Origin: Secundilactobacillus paracollinoides DSM 15502 = JCM 11969
GTDB lineage: Bacteria > Bacillota > Bacilli > Lactobacillales > Lactobacillaceae
Length of the DNA: 51,647 nucleotides
Assembly: GCF_001311135.1 (NCBI RefSeq)
Contig: NZ_BBAG01000019.1
Span: 1-51,647, forward strand
Direction of reading: 5' to 3'
In this document: piece by piece, positions 35,799-44,000 of the stretch
Layout of the letters: every line of letters begins with the position of its first letter
Position numbering within the stretch: the stretch's first letter is position 1
Translations under genes and position numbers: made by a program
The notes under the pieces: generated by a model
Databases searched by the model: none
What the model saw: the letters and a program-made list of their open reading frames with translations, nothing else
What the model was told of the DNA's origin: nothing

Positions 35799-36156
35799 AT
35801 GTCGCTTCGTTCGGAAGCCAGCAGGTGTCATGGACCCTGTCAACTGATTGTTACTGTACTTAGCAGATTGTGCGAAGCATCGATGACAAGAGGCTTACCA
35901 GCAGTCGAGGGGGATTCACCTCGGACTCGGTTTAACGCAAATGTGATGCTTAACTAACGGTAAAAATAAGCTCAATATCAGTGGAATGGAACAATTTGGC
36001 ACGGCGCTGTGGTGTCGACATCAGTTAGCGACCGTCCTTGGGTCGGTTACTGATGTGCGAGACGATGAAGATCCATTCGAGAGCTGCGCAGCAGAAATCG
36101 AATTAGCTTTATCGCGAGCCACGACAGTGCCGTGCCAAATTGCGGAATGCAACGGA
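35799..36156 (+). repeat. Composite palindromic element, copy D
   Basis: About 358 bp; the left palindrome is almost lost (TCGTTCGGAAGCCAGCAGG), the right one (about 35994-36143) is complete and near-identical to copy A, with arms ACATCAGT/ACTGATGT and ATTCGA/TCGAAT. It lies between family-2 left and right parts, suggesting it inserted into a family-2 repeat. Confidence 0.83.
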
Positions 36157-36171
36157 CTATCACTTAACATT

Positions 36172-36215
36172 ATTCTGGAACGCGTTTCGGCCACGAAGAC
36201 AAGAAAGCTACTAAA
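36172..36215 (+). repeat. Right-end remnant of a family-2 palindrome
   Basis: CTGGAACGCGTTTCGGCCACG ... AGAAAGC matches the right end of copies F4 and F5. Probably the displaced right end of F3. Confidence 0.65.
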
Positions 36216-36235
36216 CTTATCGTACAAGCCAAACT

Positions 36236-36276
36236 AAAAAATGGTCATCGCCAAACAAAGCGATGACCATTTTATT
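36236..36276. terminator. Terminator downstream of the AEC carrier gene
   Basis: AAAAAATGGTCATCGC, loop CAAACAAA, GCGATGACCATTTTATT; serves the minus-strand carrier gene. Confidence 0.85.
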
Positions 36277-36288
36277 ACCCCAGACATC

Positions 36289-37198
36289 CTAGCTCAATGC
36301 CAAAAGGAAAACAGCGAGCGTCACGAACGAGCAAACGGTACTCCAAAACTGCGTCGAAGCGAGTTCGGATTCATTAACGTTGAACTGAATTGCAAGTGTG
36401 GTAGGCATGGTTGCCGTTGGAATTGCCAGCGTGAGCACAACTAAGCGTTGCAACTCAGACGTTGCCCCCAACGCCAGCATAATTGCCCAGACAACGAGCG
36501 GAAACAGGATATTCTTTGAAAAAACAGTGCCCACAATAGCTTTATTAACTAAGATCTTCCGGGTGAATAAGACGATCCCGGTGGCGAAAATAGCTAATCC
36601 ACCGGCGCCCTTGCCCAACAGTTCAAAGGAACCGCTGAGTTCTTCGGGCATTTGCCAGCCAAGCAATGCGAGAATAAAACCGAGCAGTGCGGCAGCGACA
36701 AGCGGCTTTTTTAACGTGCCAAGGAGCCGTGACCCGAGACTGGCATCACTGCTGAGGGTGGCAAAAACGGTCGGAGGATCAGAATATTGATAATGAGGGT
36801 ACAGACACCAATTGTAATGGCACTTTGTGAGGCGCCGAAATAAGCGGCAGAATGGCAGAGCCGATGAAGGGCACGGAGGGATCAGCGACCGACATTGCGC
36901 GCAGTGTTGCGATATGTAGTGAGGTGTGAAAAAGATACCGATTCATGATGAGAAAGATGATGTAGCAGCCAACCATGCTACAAAGCAGCCAGACACCCAA
37001 GGGAATATCCTTGATGATGATTTTTCTGGGCGTACTCCAAATACCCGAAAAGACGCTTAGTGGGAGCATGAAGTTCATGACTAATCGGACAAAGACCTGA
37101 CTATCGTGATCGTCAAAAAAGTTCTGAGCAGCTGCAAAATATCCTAATGCAATGGTCACGATGATCGGTAACAACGCAAAAATTAAAGTTTTTAACAC
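36289..37198 (-). pseudogene. Auxin-efflux-type (AEC) carrier, two frameshifts
   Basis: Membrane carrier of the AEC family, which in lactobacilli includes malate or other organic-acid transporters. Segment 1 (37198 to about 36842): MLKTLIFALLPIIVTIALGY ... RAMSVADPSVPFIGSAILP. Segment 2 in another frame: YFGASQSAITIGVCTLIINIL. Segment 3 (to 36289): TVFATLSSDASLGSRLLGTL then KKPLVAAALLGFILALLGW and the C-terminal helices. Two missing bases, near 36838-36846 and 36771-36776, restore a protein of about 304 residues. Both breaks lie within transmembrane regions. Real decay and sequence error cannot be separated here. Confidence 0.8.
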
Positions 37199-37495
37199 AG
37201 TGACATCTCCTCTCGACTTCTTAATGTAAAATTATACAACTAACGATTTAAATTACAAGATTATGAAAGAATATTAGATAATCTCATTTTTATTTAATCA
37301 CGGTTCTTGAGGAGATTTTCTGATAATTCGTGATTACTTAACTTTTATTTTAAAACAAATTGGGGTGGCGTTACGTCTTTATTGAGTAGACACACAAAAG
37401 ATGAGGTGAATGCTCTGGGCGATTGGAGTAAAAATACGGGCCCCAACCAGAAATGAATAAAATAATATTATGAGAATAATATTTGATACTAACAA
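37199..37495. other. Intergenic region upstream of the AEC carrier
   Basis: About 300 bp, A+T-rich, upstream of the minus-strand carrier. No ORF, repeat or known RNA motif seen. Confidence 0.5.
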
Positions 37496-37523
37496 AAAAC
37501 CGCCAAGGCCATTGGCGGTATCA
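37496..37523 (-). terminator. Terminator of the 52-residue protein gene
   Basis: On the minus strand ACCGCCAATGG/CCTTGGCGGTTTTTT: compact stem with T-run 20 bases after the stop. Confidence 0.8.
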
Positions 37524-37542
37524 TTTGGCGCTGCGTTAAAAA

Positions 37543-37701
37543 TTAATGGGACCGGTGGAACAGGTGCTTCAGGCCGTCAGTTGCCCACTGAAAAATGGGT
37601 CCCCAGTTGGCAAAACCACCCGAGCTTGGCTGCGGCTTAATGTGGACTTTGATTTTGGGCAACCCGCCCTTGGGTTGGTTGTTATCAGGTGTACTCGGCA
37701 T
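37543..37701 (-). CDS. 52-residue basic protein of unknown function
   Basis: A small gene below the usual length cut-off. It reads MPSTPDNNQPKGGLPKIKVH, continues through a Gly/Pro-rich part, and ends with a Trp-containing amphipathic helix (GPIFQWATDGLKHLFHRSH). GGAGG is 8 bases before the ATG and a strong terminator follows, so it has all signals of a real transcription unit. It is divergent from the asparaginase gene, with about 115 bp between the start codons. No family recognised. Confidence 0.65.
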   Translation of the reverse strand: MPSTPDNNQPKGGLPKIKVHIKPQPSSGGFANWGPIFQWATDGLKHLFHRSH

Positions 37702-37817
37702 TTGGTGCGCCTCCGTCTCATCACAGGATTTTACTCTATTTTAACCCACTTTTGCCAAAAGGCGGGTAAAATACGTTATTGTAAGGATAATTCAATTCGA
37801 AAACCACGAGGTTAATG

Positions 37818-38792
37818 ATGAAAACAATTTTAGCAATTCATACAGGCGGCACCATTTCGATGTCGCAAAACGAAAAGGGTGAAGTTGTGCCCAACGCAGA
37901 GAATCCAATCGCTAAGGAAGCCACCATTATAAATGGCCAGGTGAACCTGATTACGGATGAACTCTTTAATTTACCATCACCGCACGTTACGCCATCCGTA
38001 ATGCTCCAGATCAAGCAGCGCATCGACCGTGCCGTTACTGAAGGCGTTGACGGTGTCGTCATCACCCACGGGACTGATACCCTGGAAGAAACGGCCTATT
38101 TCTTGGATTTAACACAGACGAGTGATATTCCCATTGTGCTGACCGGGGCCATGCGGTCGTCAAACGAGATCGGTTCAGACGGTCTGTATAATTTTCAGAG
38201 TGCCATCATGGTTGCGGCCACGCCGGAATCACAAGGCAAAGGTGCGCTGGTGGTCATGAACGATGAGATCCACACTGCGCGCTATGTCACAAAAACGCAT
38301 ACGACGAACGTGGCAACGTTTCGGACGCCAACGTTCGGTCCCATTGGCGTGGTCGCTAAGGGGAAGGCACAGTACTTCCAGGAATTAATTCAACAGGGGA
38401 CTTGCGATATTGATCACGTTGACGACAACGTTTTCTTGATCAAGGCCTATGCTGGTATGGATGGTACGCTGTTCAACGCCATCGCAACGCCTGAGACTAA
38501 GGGACTTGTGATTGAGGGCCTTGGTGCCGGTAATCTGCCACCCGCAACCTTGCCTGCCATCGAAAAACTTCTGGCGCTCAGAATTCCAATTGTGTTGGTA
38601 TCACGCTGTTATAATGGTGTAGCCCAGGACATTTACGACTATGAGGGCGGCGGCATTGAACTGACTAAAATGGGCTTGATCCTCTGTCAGGGACTAAACG
38701 GCCAAAAAGCCCGGATCAAATTACTTGTTGGGCTCAGCGGCGGGTTGACCGGTGACCGGTTAAAAGCGTTTGTTAGTAACGCAATTTCGTAG
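37818..38792 (+). CDS. ansA: L-asparaginase, type I (cytoplasmic)
   Basis: Hydrolyses asparagine to aspartate and ammonia. 324-325 residues, no signal peptide. First threonine motif AIHTGGTISM and second VITHGTDTLEETAYFLDLT contain the catalytic Thr and the Thr-Asp-Lys region; also LTGAMRSSNEIGSDG. The start may be the first or second of two tandem ATGs (37815 or 37818). Monocistronic. Confidence 0.93.
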   Translation: MKTILAIHTGGTISMSQNEKGEVVPNAENPIAKEATIINGQVNLITDELFNLPSPHVTPSVMLQIKQRIDRAVTEGVDGVVITHGTDTLEETAYFLDLTQTSDIPIVLTGAMRSSNEIGSDGLYNFQSAIMVAATPESQGKGALVVMNDEIHTARYVTKTHTTNVATFRTPTFGPIGVVAKGKAQYFQELIQQGTCDIDHVDDNVFLIKAYAGMDGTLFNAIATPETKGLVIEGLGAGNLPPATLPAIEKLLALRIPIVLVSRCYNGVAQDIYDYEGGGIELTKMGLILCQGLNGQKARIKLLVGLSGGLTGDRLKAFVSNAIS

Positions 38793-38864
38793 TTATTCTA
38801 AGTATTTAGGACTCAGATGTGCTATCATAGCTGTTTGAGAATAATTAAAAGAAGGTGAGACAAT

Positions 38865-40031
38865 TTGAATTCAATCGTAAACGATTTAAGGTTTGCGTTG
38901 CAACGCGAAGCCTTAGTAAACGTCTATCAGCTGAATCAAAACGTTGTGTATACTGGGTACGTCAACATCATTGACGAGCTCAGTATCGTTTTGACCACGT
39001 TTGACGATAGCGGCATCGAGGACGGGGCTGTCTATTTGACCTTTGAAGCCATTGAATTTGTTGAGTTTGACAGCGATGACTTGGACAGTATGCGATTTCG
39101 AATTGAAAACGCACAGCAGTCTCACTTTGTGAGTTATGGTAAACTAACATCAGCGTTTAATTTAAAACGACCCCTGGTGCGCCAAGTGTTGGAAAATGCG
39201 ATGGTCAATGAAAGTACCGTCATGGTGGTTGAACGCGACTCAGATAAATTTTACGAAGGCCAAGTGACCCGGATCTCAGACCACGATATGGATTTTCAGG
39301 TCTTTGATAAATTTGACCTTAGCGATAAGCCAAAATTAACCTTTGAATTTGCGGACCTGCTTCTTGTTGAGTTTGAAGGCAAGGAACTGACGCTTCAGAC
39401 CGTTGCGATGGGCGTGTTTGAAAACATGCCCCCAGTGACGACCCACCTGGTTGAAAGCCAGACGAGGATCGTGGAAGCGCTGAAACACGCCGCAGAGATC
39501 AACGCACTGGTTTCCGTTAATCCGAAAGCTGACGAAGGCATGTTCTTTGTCGGGCGGGTCAATACTTTAACGTATGACACCGTTTTGATCAACTTAGTGG
39601 ATATGGCGGGGCAGTTTGGCGGTTATTGGCTGACTAAATTGTCGGCTATACAACAGGTGATTACGCGGTCTGACTATCTGCAGGTGGTTGAGACCTTCAT
39701 CAGCATTGATCAGCGGGTTGGCGTCACCAAACAACCTGGACTGAATGACGAGCGGCTGTTTGATCCGACCACGGATCTATTTTCAATGATTCTGGGCCAG
39801 TCAGTCGCCATGCGGCGGATCGTCCGGATTCAACTCCACGATTATCAGAGTATCACCGGTTATCTGAGTCGGTTAGATGATAAACAATTTATCTTCCACC
39901 AAGTTGAAGGGGGCATGATCATTGATCCGTTGGGGACCATGTTTGAGATTGCCGATGTCGATGAAGTGGCGTTTGACTATATGGATGCGCAGTTATTAGA
40001 AAAAGAATTACGTAATCAGGGCGAGTTGTAG
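38865..40031 (+). CDS. 388-residue internally repeated protein of unknown function
   Basis: An acidic cytoplasmic protein without membrane segments. Four units of about 90-95 residues can be seen, each with the pattern 'hydrophobic strand - Gly - hydrophobic strands - DxxEFVEFD': ALVNVYQLNQNVVYTGYVN...FEAIEFVEFDSDDL; STVMVVERDSDKFYEGQVTR...FADLLLVEFEG; ALVSVNPKADEGMFFVGRVN...LSAIQQVITRSDYL; VAMRRIVRIQLHDYQSITGYLS...IADVDEVAFDYMD. This looks like tandem Sm- or SH3-like barrels. The start is TTG at 38865 after AGAAGGTGAG. The next gene follows 12 bp later. No family recognised. Confidence 0.75.
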   Translation: MNSIVNDLRFALQREALVNVYQLNQNVVYTGYVNIIDELSIVLTTFDDSGIEDGAVYLTFEAIEFVEFDSDDLDSMRFRIENAQQSHFVSYGKLTSAFNLKRPLVRQVLENAMVNESTVMVVERDSDKFYEGQVTRISDHDMDFQVFDKFDLSDKPKLTFEFADLLLVEFEGKELTLQTVAMGVFENMPPVTTHLVESQTRIVEALKHAAEINALVSVNPKADEGMFFVGRVNTLTYDTVLINLVDMAGQFGGYWLTKLSAIQQVITRSDYLQVVETFISIDQRVGVTKQPGLNDERLFDPTTDLFSMILGQSVAMRRIVRIQLHDYQSITGYLSRLDDKQFIFHQVEGGMIIDPLGTMFEIADVDEVAFDYMDAQLLEKELRNQGEL

Positions 40032-40043
40032 GAGGAATTTGTT

Positions 40044-40394
40044 GTGGATCAGATATGGAAATGGTGGCAAAAACTACCAAAGTGGCTTCGGGATACGATT
40101 CAAGTGGTCATGGCAATGACGATTTTGCTGATTATTTACGACCTCGTTGCACCATTAATGACGCATAAACCGTATTCAATGAACATGGTGATCTCGTTTC
40201 CATTCCAGGTGATCCTCGGCTTCATTGTAGTGGCTGTTTATAACTATCTGAAATCGCGTTCACAGGCTAAAGAAAAGGCGGCCAAAGAACATGCAGCAGA
40301 GGTTGAACGGCTTAAGCAGGAAGAACAAACCAGACAACATTCCGAGAACCTGAAACGTAATCAGGCGAATGCGGCTAAGCAGCAGGACCGGTAA
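40044..40394 (+). CDS. Two-helix membrane protein with charged coiled-coil tail
   Basis: A 116-residue protein, GTG start at 40044 after AGGAGG. Two hydrophobic helices (about residues 17-38 and 47-67) and a long charged tail (KSRSQAKEKAAKEHAAEVER...NAAKQQDR) that should form a cytoplasmic coiled coil. It follows the 388-residue repeat protein by 12 bp, so the two are one operon and probably work together. Function unknown. Confidence 0.7.
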   Translation: MDQIWKWWQKLPKWLRDTIQVVMAMTILLIIYDLVAPLMTHKPYSMNMVISFPFQVILGFIVVAVYNYLKSRSQAKEKAAKEHAAEVERLKQEEQTRQHSENLKRNQANAAKQQDR

Positions 40395-40423
40395 TAGGGT
40401 TTTTGAATGCTGATTGTATAGAA

Positions 40424-40468
40424 AAAGAGCGTCATCAGCCGATTTGGGTTGATGGCGCTCTTTATTTT
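40424..40468 (+). terminator. Terminator of the repeat-protein operon
   Basis: AAAGAGCGTCATCA pairs with TGATGGCGCTCTTT, followed by ATTTTTTT. Confidence 0.85.
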
Positions 40469-40478
40469 TTTGGCTTGA

Positions 40479-40623
40479 CTGGCTTTCTAGTTTACCGTGC
40501 CGAAACGCGTTTCAGAAGGCAAGGGGGCGGCCATGTAAGGGACTCTGACACAAAATCCAGAACCGGGATTTTCCGTCAGAGTCCCTTACATTCTGCCCCT
40601 TAAGCGCCTTCTTCCACGCTCTA
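40479..40623 (-). repeat. Family-2 palindrome, copy F4 (full length, minus orientation)
   Basis: On the minus strand it begins in the DegV stop codon (TAGAGCGTGGAAGAAGGCG). Outer stem AGAAGGC/GCCTTCT and GGGGC/GCCCC; inner stem ATGTAAGGGACTCTGAC / GTCAGAGTCCCTTACAT is unrelated to F1 and F6 yet perfectly self-complementary. Right block GAAACGCGTTTCGGCACGG. Confidence 0.88.
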
Positions 40624-41469
40624 ATCTGTATAAAACTCAACCGCCAACGCACCCAATCCCGTATACGTACTTATCACGGGGCCGGCCTCATGAATGGTTA
40701 CCTCGGTATTCGGTAAACTCTCATGAATGCGATTGGCAATTTCACTTGCTTGCGTCAAGTTATCCACGTGGGTTAAGCCTACTTTTGCCGGTGATAGTAA
40801 TTGAATGCGAGACACGAGTTCGTCGATCTGCTTATTTAAGAATCGCTTACCACGGCCCTTAGCAGCTACCTGCAACGCGCCATCCTTGAGTTCAGCAACC
40901 ACCTTAATGTGCAGCAAATTGGCAATGCCACCAGCCGTTCGACTAAGTCGACCACCCTTGATCAGGTTTTCCAACGTGTTTAAAAACACATAGATTTCCG
41001 TATTTTGTCGATGCAGGTCAATGGCGTTGATGATATTTTCTAGTGGCGCGTGGTTTTTCGCCATTTTTGCAGCGGTGATGACCTGAAAGGCCAGGCCACG
41101 GTCAATGGACAACGAGTCAATGACGGTTACCTTTGTTTCGGAAATATCAGCCGCCTGCCGAGCAGCGTTCACAGTCCCGCTGAGATGGTGTGTCAGATTC
41201 AAACACAACACTTCATCGCCCGCATCGCCAATGTCGTTGAACACGTCAAGAAATTGGCCAATTGACGGTTGGCTTGTTTTTGGGAGTTCTTCATCACCAG
41301 TGAGGTGACTTAAAATTTCAACGTTTGTAATATCCTTACCGTCGTTTAAATACTCCTTATCGCCTAAGCGAACAATGAGCGGTACCACGGTAATGGGTAA
41401 ATCAGCTAATTCTTCTTCGGTTAATTGCACGGTTGAATCCGTCACAATCTGGATACTCAATAGCGACAC
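40621..41469 (-). CDS. DegV-family fatty-acid-binding protein
   Basis: A 282-residue cytoplasmic lipid-binding protein: IQIVTDSTVQLTEEE at the start, PKTSQPSIGQF, LNLTHHLSGTVNAARQAAD, and VIDSLSIDRGLAFQV, all typical DegV signatures. DegV/FakB proteins hold a fatty acid and, for FakB, present it to the kinase FakA. No FakA is in the window. A TAG stop here is the first triplet of palindrome F4. Confidence 0.9.
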   Translation of the reverse strand: MSLLSIQIVTDSTVQLTEEELADLPITVVPLIVRLGDKEYLNDGKDITNVEILSHLTGDEELPKTSQPSIGQFLDVFNDIGDAGDEVLCLNLTHHLSGTVNAARQAADISETKVTVIDSLSIDRGLAFQVITAAKMAKNHAPLENIINAIDLHRQNTEIYVFLNTLENLIKGGRLSRTAGGIANLLHIKVVAELKDGALQVAAKGRGKRFLNKQIDELVSRIQLLSPAKVGLTHVDNLTQASEIANRIHESLPNTEVTIHEAGPVISTYTGLGALAVEFYTD

Positions 41470-41621
41470 CTCGTTTTAAATGAATGACCTAAACTAATTA
41501 GTGATGCTGATTGGTTAATTGATGTCTATGCAGGTACTTTCAGCGCTCGTGGCGTTATAATAGGAGCATCAACACCGACCATTATACAGTAATTTGTCGG
41601 GAATACCAGATGCGAGGTTGA

Positions 41622-41819
41622 ATGATGACAGAAAACGAAGAACACACTGAAGACACACCTGTGAAAGAAACTGCAGCAACGAAGAAAAAAATCGATCTTA
41701 ACGCGTTGGCGATGAATCCAATGCAGGTGGGGATGGCGCGGATGAAGGCGCAAAAGAAGGGGGCTGCCTCGGATGAACCCGCTAAGGAAAAACGACACTG
41801 GTGGTCACGCCGAAGATAA
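41622..41819 (+). CDS. Small basic/acidic hydrophilic protein of unknown function
   Basis: A 65-residue (64 from the second ATG) protein: acidic N-terminus (MTENEEHTEDTPVKE), a middle LNALAMNPMQVGMARMKAQKK, and a basic tail KEKRHWWSRRR. It looks disordered. It precedes the macro-domain gene by 12 bp, suggesting co-transcription. A weak GAGGTTG site lies upstream. Not a recognised family. Confidence 0.5.
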   Translation: MMTENEEHTEDTPVKETAATKKKIDLNALAMNPMQVGMARMKAQKKGAASDEPAKEKRHWWSRRR

Positions 41820-41831
41820 GGGGATGACAGG

Positions 41832-42337
41832 ATGGCAACCGTTCAAGTAGTTCAAGCAGACATTACAACGATACGGGTGGACGCAATCGTGAACGCCGCC
41901 AATACAGGATTAGTCGGAGGTGGTGGCGTGGATGGTGCGATCCATCGCGCAGCCGGGCCGCAATTGGATATCGCCTGTCGAAGATTGGGTGGTTGTCCAA
42001 CCGGCGAGGCGAAGGTTACGCCTGGATTTGAGTTACCAGCCGAATCATCATCCATACGCCCGGACCAATTTGGCGTGACGGGTCGTTTGAGGAGCCCAAA
42101 CTGTTGCGGGCCTGTTATGTGAATAGTTTAAAACGGGCTGTCGAAAATCATTGCCAGACGGTTGCCTTTCCGTCCATCAGTACAGGTGTTTACGGGTATC
42201 CGTTGAAACCAGCTGCAGAAATTGCGCTCACCACCATTCGTGCGTTTGATGCGCCACTTGATGTGCAGATGGTTTGTTTAGATGACCCGACGTATGCGGT
42301 TTATCGAGACGTATTTGCTGAACTTACAGCGAAATAG
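41832..42337 (+). pseudogene. Macro-domain (ADP-ribose-binding) protein, frameshifted
   Basis: Macro domain protein, related to O-acetyl-ADP-ribose deacetylases. Frame 1 has [30 protein letters not shown], with the Asn and Gly-rich loop for ADP-ribose, ending in PAESSSIRP. Frame 2 continues [37 protein letters not shown], and FPSISTGVYGYPLKPAAEIAL (second ligand loop). One missing base near 42038-42042 restores about 168 residues. RBS GGGGATGACAGG before ATG. Broken state more likely an artefact. Confidence 0.88.
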
Positions 42338-42347
42338 AGATAAAAAT

Positions 42348-42390
42348 AAAGCGGTTTGCTGCGAGTGATTACTCGGGCAAGCCGCTTTTG
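42348..42390 (+). terminator. Terminator after the macro-domain gene
   Basis: AAAGCGGTTTGC pairs with GCAAGCCGCTTTTG around a 17-base loop. Confidence 0.75.
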
Positions 42391-42440
42391 TTCGGTTATT
42401 TGATTGGTTGGTGCGGTTGTTCCGGCTAGGTTGCTGTGAT

Positions 42441-42517
42441 GTGCTTTCTTGGCCACCGTGTCGAAACGCGTTCCAGAAGGCAAGAGGTTGCACCTAAGCG
42501 ACTTCAGACACGCTCTA
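42441..42517 (-). repeat. Family-2 palindrome, copy F5 (short, minus orientation)
   Basis: On the minus strand it begins in the stop codon of the 60-residue gene (TAGAGCGTGTCTGAAGTCGC) and contains CTTGCCTTCTGGAACGCGTTTCGACACGG. The long inner stem is missing. Confidence 0.75.
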
Positions 42518-42697
42518 ATTAATAAACTTCGTCAACTTCGCCGTTTCTTCTGCAGTCGGTTGGCTTTCCATTGATTTAATGTTATGGAGTCGTTCGACCG
42601 TGATATGAAGATTCAGTGCGAGTTCAGTATCCGTCAAATTGTGCTTTTTTTGGTATCCAATGATTTTTTCAGCGATTGCGCTCATTTCTTGTTCCAT
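42515..42697 (-). CDS. Small HTH-like protein, possibly of the LBP_cg2779 family
   Basis: A 60-residue protein: IAEKIIGYQKKHNLTDTELA, LNLHITVERLHNIKSMES and TAEETAKLTKFIN. It has the look of a short helix-turn-helix protein. Small proteins of this pattern are annotated in lactobacilli as the LBP_cg2779 family, from memory and with low certainty. RBS GGAGGGATC is 7 bases upstream. The stop is TAG and merges with palindrome F5. Confidence 0.6.
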   Translation of the reverse strand: MEQEMSAIAEKIIGYQKKHNLTDTELALNLHITVERLHNIKSMESQPTAEETAKLTKFIN

Positions 42698-43003
42698 AAG
42701 ATCCCTCCACCTTTTGATTTGGTCTAACCTTATTATAGCCGATTTGGACGAGAAAGGACAATGATGCGTTGGAATGGGGGAATGGTGGGATTGAGAGCGG
42801 GGATGGTTGAGTCGTTTCTATGTGGATTTGTTGTTTATTGAAGGCGGTTAGGGTTTGTGGGATAAGAATCAGGCTTTTTTCTACCTAGGGCTTTTGGCAA
42901 TGGTTTTCTAGCTTATATGGCCTCAACTTCGTCAGCAAGGCTGAGGGATACTTGGGTAAGCAACTTTAGTCAAATAAGTTAGGCTCGTACTTTTCTAACT
43001 AAC
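42698..43003. other. Intergenic region with decayed repeat traces
   Basis: No gene. Traces of family-2 repeat are seen (GAAGGCGGTTAGGG at about 42839, GTCAGCAAGGCTGAG at about 42933). No intact stem. Confidence 0.5.
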
Positions 43004-43108
43004 CGGCTATTAGCCTCGAGACTAAACGTGTTCAGCAAGGCAAGGGGCGGCCATGTAACGGGCTCTGGCAAAAATGCCAAGTTCAGGCATTTCTGATAGG
43101 ATGCGGTT
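43004..43108 (-). repeat. Family-2 palindrome, copy F6b (partial)
   Basis: Right part well preserved (GGCCGCCCCTTGCCTTGCTGAACACG on the minus strand, split here by position 43030-43055) with inner-stem remnant GAAATGCC/GGCATTTTTG. The left end is decayed. Adjacent to F6a in the same orientation. Confidence 0.6.
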
Positions 43109-43116
43109 TGGCGACG

Positions 43117-43258
43117 TGCTTTCCTGCTATATTGCCTAAACGTGTTCAGCAAGGCACGGGGCTAACGTGTAACGAACACTGACCAAAAAGTCAGGCCCAG
43201 ACTTTTCGGTCAGTGTTCGTTACACACCGCCCCTGGACCGCCTTGCTTCACACTCTCT
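43117..43258 (-). repeat. Family-2 palindrome, copy F6a (full length)
   Basis: On the minus strand GAGTGTGAAGCAAGGCGG ... GCCTTGCTGAACACGTTTAGGC. Outer stem AGCAAGGC/GCCTTGCT. Inner stem GTGTAACGAACACTGACC / GGTCAGTGTTCGTTACAC. Unlike the others no gene stop lies at its left end, which faces the upstream region of the NlpC gene. Confidence 0.85.
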
Positions 43259-43363
43259 GTCACCAAATCATCACCTTCACGTAATCTTCTAGTTATCTTC
43301 ACGAGTTATCATTAAATTGTTGCTATAATGAAACCTAAAGAAAATAATAGATGAGGTGTTCCT

Positions 43364-43984
43364 ATGACTTTTAAAAAGACAGTTCTCGCACTTGCTGCGA
43401 CCGTTGCTTTGTTTGGTGTTTCTACTGTGAGTGCGCATGCTGCTACCATTCAAGCATTGCCGAATCAGACTGAGACTCAAGCAGCTCATGATGCTGTTAA
43501 TGCTGCTTCTGATAGCGAGACGAGCAGCGCAACGTCAACCACAACCAACAGCGCCGCAACTAGTACCAGTGCCGATACAACCAGTACCTCGACCACTAGC
43601 ACCAGTGCCACAAGCAGTACGACGAAGAAAGTTGTCGCCTTGGCCAAGCAGCTTGCAACTGAGAACATTCCCTATGTTTGGGGTGGCGAATCCTTAAAGG
43701 GGATGGATTGTTCAGGTCTGACAGATTACGTTTATCAGCACGCAGCCGGTATCACACTTGGCCACTATACCGTTACCCAAGAATCTAAGGTGACTAAGGA
43801 AGCTGTTTCGGATGCCCAACCTGGTGATCTGCTTTTCTGGGGTAGTCAAGGTGCCAGTTACCACGTTGCTCTCTACATCGGCAATAACCAATACGTTGCC
43901 GCACCAGAACCTGGCGAAGATGTGCAGATCCAAACGATTAGCAGTTACTTTATGCCTAGCTTTGCGGGTAAGGTCAACGCCTAA
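43364..43984 (+). CDS. Secreted NlpC/P60 peptidoglycan endopeptidase
   Basis: A 206-residue secreted hydrolase. Signal peptide residues 1-27 (KKTVLALAATVALFGVSTVSAHA). Ser/Thr-rich linker at about 40-90. Catalytic NlpC/P60 domain from about 92: NIPYVWGGESLKGMDCSGLT carrying the catalytic Cys, and SYHVALYIGNNQYVAAP with the His. It cleaves peptide stems of the wall (family knowledge). GAGGTG precedes the ATG. Monocistronic with its own terminator. Confidence 0.92.
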   Translation: MTFKKTVLALAATVALFGVSTVSAHAATIQALPNQTETQAAHDAVNAASDSETSSATSTTTNSAATSTSADTTSTSTTSTSATSSTTKKVVALAKQLATENIPYVWGGESLKGMDCSGLTDYVYQHAAGITLGHYTVTQESKVTKEAVSDAQPGDLLFWGSQGASYHVALYIGNNQYVAAPEPGEDVQIQTISSYFMPSFAGKVNA

Positions 43985-44000
43985 GTCTTTAAATAATTAA

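Noticed and set aside
37546-37815. 89-codon plus-strand frame upstream of asparaginase
   Set aside because: It is antisense to the better-supported 52-residue minus-strand gene and has no family-like sequence or ribosome binding site.
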